Positions 58,509 through 64,000 of a DNA stretch of 64,000 nucleotides are shown here, piece after piece. A program made the translations under genes and the position numbers. The DNA is from Candidatus Woesearchaeota archaeon (GTDB lineage: Archaea; Nanobdellota; Nanobdellia; Woesearchaeales; GW2011-AR9). The notes under the pieces were generated by a model. That model ran no database searches and was not told the DNA's origin. It was given only the letters and a program-made list of their open reading frames with translations. The stretch lies in assembly GCA_018696595.1 (NCBI GenBank), contig JABHQW010000003.1, positions 62,001 through 126,000 on the forward strand, written 5' to 3'. Numbering within the stretch: position 1 is the first letter of the stretch; each line of letters starts with the position of its first letter.

Positions 58509-59036
58509 CTATTTCTTTTTAGGTGGATAACTTTTCTTAGGAGAATAATTCTTCTTAGCGGGTGACTTAAACACAAACCAGTCTTCTTTAGTTATCGGAT
58601 GAAAGTAGTCCGCTTCATTAATTAGAATTCTAGCAGTTGTTTCTCTAACAGCAGCAATCTCTACACGAACACCTTCAGATTTTAGATGAGTAACTAAATC
58701 AACATAATCTGAATCGCCAGACATAATAATAATTGTATCAACTTTAGAAGCTAATTGTGTGGCTTTAATAGATAACGGAATGTCTGCAGATTTGTGACAA
58801 GGTACAACAGAACCGTAATATTGGTTATGTAATCTCTCTGCTAACTTATCAGAAATATTTTTTCCTTCCCGGAAATAGATTAATCTATTTAACCCTCTCT
58901 CATTAAGTAACTTAGGAATTAGTTTGTCAAAATTCACCATTGCGCTAGTGTTTTTAGCAATGTCATGAATACTTCTTTCTACATTATTACCATCACAAAG
59001 AATTGCTACGGACTGATTAATTTGAATTTTTGTCAT
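58509..59036 (-). CDS. NYN/LabA-type PIN-like nuclease domain
   Basis: 175 aa from the ATG at 59036, preceded by GAGGTGG. Asp residues in SVAILCDGNNVER and IIIMSGDSDYVDLVTHLKSE are the metal ligands of the NYN/DUF88 fold. A basic Lys/Pro tail (KKNYSPKKSYPPKKK) could bind RNA. Likely an RNase or RNA-processing factor. It is 25 nt downstream of the small zinc-ribbon gene on the same strand. Confidence 0.85.
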   Translation of the reverse strand: MTKIQINQSVAILCDGNNVERSIHDIAKNTSAMVNFDKLIPKLLNERGLNRLIYFREGKNISDKLAERLHNQYYGSVVPCHKSADIPLSIKATQLASKVDTIIIMSGDSDYVDLVTHLKSEGVRVEIAAVRETTARILINEADYFHPITKEDWFVFKSPAKKNYSPKKSYPPKKK

Positions 59037-59061
59037 AATTACCACCTCAACTTAAAAAAAA

Positions 59062-59208
59062 TTATTTCTTTTCTTCTTTTTCTTTCTCTTTCTGATACTT
59101 CACGTAATTTTTCTTACACTTATCACAAATAACTGGCTGTCTACTCTCAACAGCTACCCAAACGTCTTTACAAACTCTACATTTCTTCTTAAACTTTAAT
59201 TTTGCCAT
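59062..59208 (-). CDS. Small zinc-ribbon protein, 48 aa
   Basis: MAKLKFKKKCRVCKDVWVAV then VICDKCKKNYVKYQ and a Lys/Glu tail. Two CxxC pairs make a zinc ribbon. Precedes the NYN gene by 25 nt, probably in one operon. Found by reading the minus strand. Confidence 0.65.
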   Translation of the reverse strand: MAKLKFKKKCRVCKDVWVAVESRQPVICDKCKKNYVKYQKEKEKEEKK

Positions 59209-59283
59209 ATATCTATTAATTTATTCCTTTATATAAGTCTTTGTGTTTATATAATCAATTAATACAAACATCAACGTAAATTT

Positions 59284-59403
59284 TGAATAGCACAGGTTCG
59301 CTTCTCCTATGTATAATAAGAATGCGGTCCCCCCCGTAAGGGGCACCACCCACCGCACACAAATGTTTGTTCTATTAGAACGCTCACAAATTGGTGCTAT
59401 TCA
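59284..59403 (+). ncRNA. ~120-nt structured RNA candidate
   Basis: Closing stem TGAATAGCAC/GTGCTATTCA (10 bp, 59284-59293 with 59394-59403). Inside, GCGGT/ACCGC (59324-59328 with 59352-59356) encloses CCCC-GTAA-GGGG (59332-59343), a GNRA tetraloop hairpin. A third arm contains GTTC-TATTA-GAAC (about 59369-59381). It matches no RNA I know (not tRNA, 5S, SRP or RNase P consensus). Shares its CCCC-GTAA-GGGG core with 53300-53349. Confidence 0.5.
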
Positions 59404-59483
59404 TTAAAGTCTTCTGTTTATAATTTAGAAGTTAACACATAGTTTTATAAAAGAAAGACGTATTTTAGGTGTATCAATACAAG

Positions 59484-59507
59484 TATGAGTACCAGTATGA
59501 GTATTAT
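59484..59507 (+). promoter_or_regulatory. Direct repeats before the cold-shock gene
   Basis: AGTATGAGTA occurs twice, 12 bp apart, ~30-50 nt before the ATG at 59532. GAGTA-type motifs also occur in the leader of the DEAD-box helicase near 63870-63900. Confidence 0.45.
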
Positions 59508-59531
59508 TTAATTTAGGAGGAAAACATCAAA

Positions 59532-59726
59532 ATGGAAGGAACAATCAAATGGTTTGACACCACAAAAGGATTTGGTTTCATTCACTGCGAAGAAGAAGGA
59601 AAAGACTTTTTTGTCCATCATAGCGCTTTGCCAGAAGGAATGCAATTAAATGAAGGAGATAAAGTTACTTTTGACCCAGTCGAAACCGAAAAAGGCGTTC
59701 AAGCACAAAACGTTAAACTAGTTTAA
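59532..59726 (+). CDS. Cold-shock domain protein (CspA-like)
   Basis: 64 aa. The RNP motifs are KGFGFI and DFFVHHSAL after the opener MEGTIKWFDTTKGFGF. Binds single-stranded RNA/DNA as an RNA chaperone. A strong AGGAGG lies ~13 nt upstream, rare here, consistent with acquisition from bacteria or with special translation. Confidence 0.94.
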   Translation: MEGTIKWFDTTKGFGFIHCEEEGKDFFVHHSALPEGMQLNEGDKVTFDPVETEKGVQAQNVKLV

Positions 59727-59816
59727 TCATTATTATAATTCAATTATAATTCTAATTATTCAAATTTCTTTTTTTTATCTTTTTTTCTCAACTTCTAGAA
59801 ATACTTAATGCATCAT

Positions 59817-60200
59817 CTAATCAAAATATTCAACATCATCAGTTGTTATTTCAATAACTTTTCTTTCTTTTCTAAAAGTACTTGTTTGGTTAGAAAAAGT
59901 TGGTTTGGGTTTATCCTCAAGAACATCTTCAATCTTATTTTTGGTAGTAATAGTTTTAATTTCCAAAGCCTTACTTTGATTAACGTTACCACAATTGATA
60001 CAATTAAAATAAGTTCCAAATTTACCTGCACGAGGTTCTAACCAAGAGCCGCAAGTACACTTAAAGTCTTGTAAAACACTTTTAGTGTGCATTCTACAAA
60101 CATCTATTCCTTGCTCATTCTTTTGCGTGGCAACACCATTACAGAAAGGGCACATTGCTCTTTTATAATTACCATAACTTTTCTTCGCTTTGAATCCCAT
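59817..60200 (-). CDS. Zinc-finger protein, topoisomerase-C-terminus-like
   Basis: 127 aa. Cys pattern CPFCNGVATQKNEQGIDVC, then CTCGSWLEPRAGKFGTYFNC INC, resembling the topoisomerase I zinc ribbon. Acidic tail. Could bind nucleic acid; exact role unknown. Confidence 0.65.
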   Translation of the reverse strand: MGFKAKKSYGNYKRAMCPFCNGVATQKNEQGIDVCRMHTKSVLQDFKCTCGSWLEPRAGKFGTYFNCINCGNVNQSKALEIKTITTKNKIEDVLEDKPKPTFSNQTSTFRKERKVIEITTDDVEYFD

Positions 60201-60242
60201 TAAAGAAATAAAAAAATTATGCTTTATATTATTAACGGTTTA

Positions 60243-61346
60243 TTATTTTTCTTGATCTAACAATTTGCTTAACAAACGATAACGATTATTTTTCCAAGGA
60301 GCATCTTTAGGACCACGAACAAAAGGATTCACCCAATTCTTTACCACTCCATCATTAGTGTGATATCTTTGAAAGTGACCACGAACAATTTCTCTATAAT
60401 CCATCGTTCTTGGTTCAATATCATCAGTTTTAGGATAAGTAGTAGTTCTTTTAATATCAATCCAATGAACTGGTTTTAATTGCCTTAATGGCTCTTTTCC
60501 TTTTTTTACTCTTCTTCTATTTATCCTAGTTACATCTGTTCTGGACTTCTTAACAATCGTAATATTATGTGCATTAATATAATCAATTATATTAACACAA
60601 AGATCTATTAATTTAAAATAAGGTTCTTCTTCTATCATTAAGTCTAATTTTACACCAGAACATTCAGTTACACAGAAATCCATACCTCTCCCTTTCTTTA
60701 AATCTTCACCTACAAAACTAAGATGATAAGGTAAATCAAATCGATTCATACCTTCAAAAAATAATCCTGCATAAAATAAATCATTGTTCACTATTTTTTC
60801 TAGAAGTTCCCTTTTCATTTCATCGTCTTCAACATCTGGATCAGACATTAACACATTAGTAACTGGACAAATATCTTCCATTTTTCCAAAAAGAATTCCT
60901 TTTAATGGTGCTTCTACACCTTTTTGCATTTCAAAAGGAACAGCTTCATTCAATTCAAAAAACATTACGTCAAAAGGCAAATAATCTAAAGCATCATAAT
61001 TTGTTTGTGGTTGTTCTAAAAAATACAAGCTATCCACAACAGCGCCATTTAGAAGTATTAATTTTGAAGAATCTAAAGAAGAACTTAAATCTTTTCTTAA
61101 TCTTGCTTCATATTCCAAATCAGGTTGCCCTTCAATTTTTACAGGTGAACGTTTACTATGTTCAGATTCTTTTCTAGGTGTATCTTCTGTAGGCTCTTCA
61201 CTATACCAATTAATCAGATCATCTAATAACATACGTTTTGCTTTTGACATAAAGTCAAAATCTATTTTTCTTTTATAAACCTTACGCCCATTAACTACTG
61301 AAAGATAACGATTATCAATTAAAACAGTAATCTTTATATCTACCAA
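60243..61346 (-). CDS. Hypothetical protein, 367 aa
   Basis: Not recognised. Soluble; the C-terminus (DYREIVRGHFQRYHTNDGVV and VNPFVRGPKDAPWKNNRYRL) resembles the RGHFRRY...RGP tails seen on some plasmid or phage proteins, which could hint at mobile origin. The start ATG has TATA-like elements about 25 nt upstream on the minus strand; divergent from the pseudouridine synthase. Confidence 0.5.
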   Translation of the reverse strand: MVDIKITVLIDNRYLSVVNGRKVYKRKIDFDFMSKAKRMLLDDLINWYSEEPTEDTPRKESEHSKRSPVKIEGQPDLEYEARLRKDLSSSLDSSKLILLNGAVVDSLYFLEQPQTNYDALDYLPFDVMFFELNEAVPFEMQKGVEAPLKGILFGKMEDICPVTNVLMSDPDVEDDEMKRELLEKIVNNDLFYAGLFFEGMNRFDLPYHLSFVGEDLKKGRGMDFCVTECSGVKLDLMIEEEPYFKLIDLCVNIIDYINAHNITIVKKSRTDVTRINRRRVKKGKEPLRQLKPVHWIDIKRTTTYPKTDDIEPRTMDYREIVRGHFQRYHTNDGVVKNWVNPFVRGPKDAPWKNNRYRLLSKLLDQEK

Positions 61347-61363
61347 ACAAATTTCTAACTAAC

Positions 61364-62071
61364 ATGGAAAGAGTTCAAAAGATATTATCCAATCGAGGCT
61401 TTTGTTCAAGAAGGAAAGCAGAACAGTTAATTAAAGAAGGAAGAGTTAAAGTTAATGGTAAAACTATCTCGATTGGCGATCAGGCTACAAACAAAAGTAA
61501 GATTACAGTAGATAATGATCCAATCGATAAGCCGAGAAGGATTTATTTAATGTTTAACAAACCTAATAAATGTATAACTGCTTTAACAGATCCAGAATTA
61601 CCAACAGTAATGGAATATATTGACATTCCTGAAAGAGTTTTTCCAGTAGGAAGATTAGATTATAACACCACTGGATTACTTTTATTAACAAATGATGGAG
61701 ATTTTGCTAACAGAGTTATGCATCCTCGAAATGAAGTCAAGAAAACTTATCAAGTTAAATTAACTTCAACTATTACAGATGATCAACTTAGACAAGCTCG
61801 TGAAGGGATTGATTTAAGAGATGGTACAACTAGACCGGCAAGAATTAAAAAGTACGATAGAACATTCTTCGACATCGTTATCCATGAAGGAAAGAATCAA
61901 ATCATTAAAAGAATGTTTAAGAAAATGGGTTTCAGAGTTAAATCTTTGAAACGGGTTGCTATTGGAAGATTAACTTTAGGAAAATTAAAGCCCGGTGAAT
62001 TCAAAGAGTTAACTAAAAAAGAAATTGATCGAATCTTTGTTAAAATTGTAATCCCAAAAGTAAAAAGATAA
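61364..62071 (+). CDS. Pseudouridine synthase, RsuA/RluB family
   Basis: 235 aa. N-terminal S4 domain (RVQKILSNRGFCSRRKAEQL), then the catalytic segment GRLDYNTTGLLLLTNDG with the active Asp, and the end EGKNQIIKRMFKKMGF. Modifies uridine in rRNA. The family is mainly bacterial, so transfer is likely. Confidence 0.9.
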   Translation: MERVQKILSNRGFCSRRKAEQLIKEGRVKVNGKTISIGDQATNKSKITVDNDPIDKPRRIYLMFNKPNKCITALTDPELPTVMEYIDIPERVFPVGRLDYNTTGLLLLTNDGDFANRVMHPRNEVKKTYQVKLTSTITDDQLRQAREGIDLRDGTTRPARIKKYDRTFFDIVIHEGKNQIIKRMFKKMGFRVKSLKRVAIGRLTLGKLKPGEFKELTKKEIDRIFVKIVIPKVKR

Positions 62072-62087
62072 AGTAATAGAGTCTTTA

Positions 62088-62453
62088 TTAAGGGTTAGTT
62101 GTTCTTCCATTAATTGATCTTAATGCATCTTCTAACTGACGGACATATACAAGTTTAAGATTTTTATCAAACAAGTTCTTTATGTCTGTTGGAGTTGGAC
62201 CTCCTCCTCTACTAATTGCTATAAAGTAACTCCAAGGTTGTTCTTCTTTTAATTGACGAACATCATCAAATCCAACATTAGATAAATGTAAAACATACAG
62301 ATCATAATCTCTTGGAAGACGATCTACCCTCAGTTGATGAGAAACCCTTAGTTCAATTGGAATATTGGTCTCATCAGAAGCTAACCTTAATGATCCCGCA
62401 ATCTTTTCTCCAACTCTAGAAGAATCTACCAGATATACTTTCTTCTCACCCAT
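62088..62453 (-). CDS. Small receiver-like protein
   Basis: 121 aa. Alternating strand/helix pattern (KKVYLVDSSRVGEKIAG, YDLYVLHLSNVGFDDVRQL, FIAISRGGGPTPTDI) resembles a response-regulator fold, but the phospho-acceptor Asp is uncertain. It lies 2 nt after the DEAD-box gene and is likely co-transcribed. Confidence 0.5.
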   Translation of the reverse strand: MGEKKVYLVDSSRVGEKIAGSLRLASDETNIPIELRVSHQLRVDRLPRDYDLYVLHLSNVGFDDVRQLKEEQPWSYFIAISRGGGPTPTDIKNLFDKNLKLVYVRQLEDALRSINGRTTNP

Positions 62454-62455
62454 TA

Positions 62456-63805
62456 CTAATCACTTCTTCGAGTCATTTCTCTAGAACGGTATTGAGAACC
62501 ACCAGATGAAGATGAGTTACTTCTACTTCTGGAACGATTGTATCCACCGCTTCCACCACGACTTCCGCCACGTCCACCATAACCTCTTCCAGCATGATGA
62601 CCGTGTTGGTTTCGATGTCCACGAGTATCTCGATGACCACTAAACCTTCTTCGATTACCGCCATCAGAACTTTCTCGAGGACGAGCATCAAAACTTAACT
62701 TAGGAAAGTCAGGAGCTTCAATTTCGCTGATTTCTAAATCAAATCTGTCAAAGATATTGTTAAAAACTTCATAATCTCGATCACTAAGTAAAGTTATTGC
62801 TTTACCTTGTTCTCCAGCACGAGCAGTTCTACCAATTCTGTGAACATACTCTTGTGGGTCTTTGGACAAGTCATAATTAAAAACGTGTGTTACGCCTTTA
62901 ATATCTAACCCACGAGCAGCAACAGCAGAAGCAACTAAAACATTTAACTTATCTTTGTTAAATCTTTCAATAACATTTAACCGTTTATTCTGACTCATTT
63001 TACCGTGAATCATTTCTGCTTTAATACCTTGTGCTTTCAAGTTAGGTGTTAACATTTCTACTGTTGAACGAGATGAACAGAAAATCATTACTCGATCAGT
63101 TTCTTCCGACTTAATCAAATGTACTAACAAAGAGAACTTTTGATTATGTGGAATATTGTAATAATGTTGCTCCAAAAATTCTTGCTTAACATGTTTGTCT
63201 GCTTCAGCTACAACAGGATTTTTCATGTGAGTTTTCTTAATATGTTCAATCTCATTAGAAATTGTTGCACCGAACAATAAAATCTGTCTTCCTTCAGGAG
63301 TTTCAGATAAAATCAGTTCAATATCTTCAACAAAACCCATTTCTACCATCTTATCTGCTTCATCTAAAACAAAACAGTTTACATTAGAAAAATTAACATT
63401 TCTTCTATTTAAATGGTCTAATAATCTTCCAGGTGTAGAGACAACAATGTCTGCTTTTCTCATTTCTCTAACTTGCGGATCTAAAGCAACTCCACCGTAA
63501 ACAGTAGCAATGTTACATCTTTTATACTTAGAAAATTTCTTTAATTCATTAGCAATTTGTACCGCCAATTCTCTAACTGGTGATAAAATTACAACTTGTA
63601 ATCCTTGTCCAGGTTTTACGTTATCAATTACAGGAACTCCAAAAGCTACTGTTTTTCCTGATCCAGTGTAAGACATTCCAATAACATCTTTTCCTTCCAA
63701 GATTAATGGGATTGCCATCTCTTGAATTTTTGTAGGGTTAACAACACCTTGTTCTTCCAACGCTTTGCTAACTTCTGTACTTACTTTTATATCTTTAAAT
63801 AACAT
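62456..63805 (-). CDS. DEAD-box RNA helicase with RGG-rich tail
   Basis: 449 aa. Q motif PTKIQEMAIPLI, motif I SYTGSGKTVAFG (~43-54), PVRELAVQIANEL, VSTPGRLLDHL, motif II CFVLDEADKMVEMG, motif III LLFGAT (GAT in place of SAT), motif VI YVHRIGRTARAGEQG. The C-terminal ~75 residues are Arg/Gly/Ser-rich (GRGYGGRGGSRGGSGG), an RNA-binding tail. AGGAG 10-13 nt upstream of the ATG supports the start. Cold-adapted RNA unwinding is the usual role. Confidence 0.95.
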   Translation of the reverse strand: MLFKDIKVSTEVSKALEEQGVVNPTKIQEMAIPLILEGKDVIGMSYTGSGKTVAFGVPVIDNVKPGQGLQVVILSPVRELAVQIANELKKFSKYKRCNIATVYGGVALDPQVREMRKADIVVSTPGRLLDHLNRRNVNFSNVNCFVLDEADKMVEMGFVEDIELILSETPEGRQILLFGATISNEIEHIKKTHMKNPVVAEADKHVKQEFLEQHYYNIPHNQKFSLLVHLIKSEETDRVMIFCSSRSTVEMLTPNLKAQGIKAEMIHGKMSQNKRLNVIERFNKDKLNVLVASAVAARGLDIKGVTHVFNYDLSKDPQEYVHRIGRTARAGEQGKAITLLSDRDYEVFNNIFDRFDLEISEIEAPDFPKLSFDARPRESSDGGNRRRFSGHRDTRGHRNQHGHHAGRGYGGRGGSRGGSGGYNRSRSRSNSSSSGGSQYRSREMTRRSD

Positions 63806-64000
63806 TTTATTTATTTCTCCTTGAACAAACTCTAATTTACTTAACCTTTTAGTTTAAATAATTTGAAACAGAATGAGTATAAAATACGAGTATAAACTCT
63901 CTGCTTCCGCCTATTCAATAATACTATTTATTTAAACGGGGAGTTTATAAATGTTTGCAAATAAAATCCTATTTTTAACTTAATTCTTATCTCAGGTAAT
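63806..64000. other. Upstream region of the DEAD-box gene
   Basis: 195 nt, AT-rich. Contains GAGTATAAAATACGAGTATA (about 63877-63896), a near-repeat of the GAGTA motif also seen before the cold-shock gene, and a TATA-like element. No gene seen to the window edge. Confidence 0.4.

Noticed and set aside
1-64000. CRISPR array or cas genes
   Set aside because: No regularly spaced repeats of 24-40 bp were seen, and no Cas1/Cas2-like proteins. The Cas4-like fold of the DUF2779 protein alone is not enough.

Overview
The window looks like a chromosome fragment of an AT-rich archaeon, most likely a DPANN/Woesearchaeota-type lineage. The left edge carries the archaeal order uS11 - Rpo3 - eL18 - uL13 - uS9 - Rpo10. 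Many genes have a TATA-like box about 22-30 nt before the start codon, as in leaderless archaeal transcripts. tRNA genes contain bulge-helix-bulge introns, and a histone-fold mini-protein, PAC2 and Hel308-type genes are present. Some genes are bacterial in flavour (MutS, cold-shock protein, RsuA-like pseudouridine synthase, MopE/FGE surface protein) and suggest transfer. The lineage call is inference; no 16S gene is present.

Layout. 1-2.7 kb: ribosomal protein/RNA polymerase operon. 2.7-14.1 kb: hydrolase, MutS, topoisomerase I, a CBS-domain protein with an HPF-like tail, small proteins and a 74-nt cloverleaf-like element. 14.18-14.53 kb: tRNA-Met(CAU) with three insertions and tRNA-Ser(GGA) with two introns. 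14.6-22.6 kb: two large surface proteins (MopE-repeat/FGE-like and a 1835-aa beta-helix protein). 22.7-31.4 kb: L11, small housekeeping and regulatory genes, a catalytic-domain-only tyrosine recombinase with repeated upstream sites, GDPD and a HerA-like ATPase.

31.5-52.2 kb is a defence island. It holds a UvrD-type helicase with a nuclease-like insertion, an EVE-like/HNH nuclease, a cassette (double DUF1232 protein, PLD-SF2 helicase, 56-aa protein, DndD-like ATPase, Dnd-associated small protein), and then a full dndB-dndC-dndD-dndE-dndA phosphorothioation operon. A convergent RecQ, DUF2779 nuclease and PC4-like block follows. No DndF, DndG or DndH homologue was recognised. The cassette at 36.4-42.5 kb is therefore the candidate effector that senses or uses phosphorothioate, possibly related to the archaeal PbeABCD concept or a variant of it. 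The dndC reading frame, including its SGGKDST motif, has no ATG, GTG or TTG start upstream of that motif.

52.3-64 kb: J-domain and GIY-YIG proteins, a Hel308 lacking its first RecA domain, an operon of an unknown protein plus a ThiH/HydG-like radical SAM enzyme, NYN and zinc-ribbon proteins, a roughly 120-nt structured RNA candidate, a cold-shock protein, a pseudouridine synthase and a DEAD-box RNA helicase. All calls come from reading the sequence; no database search was run.
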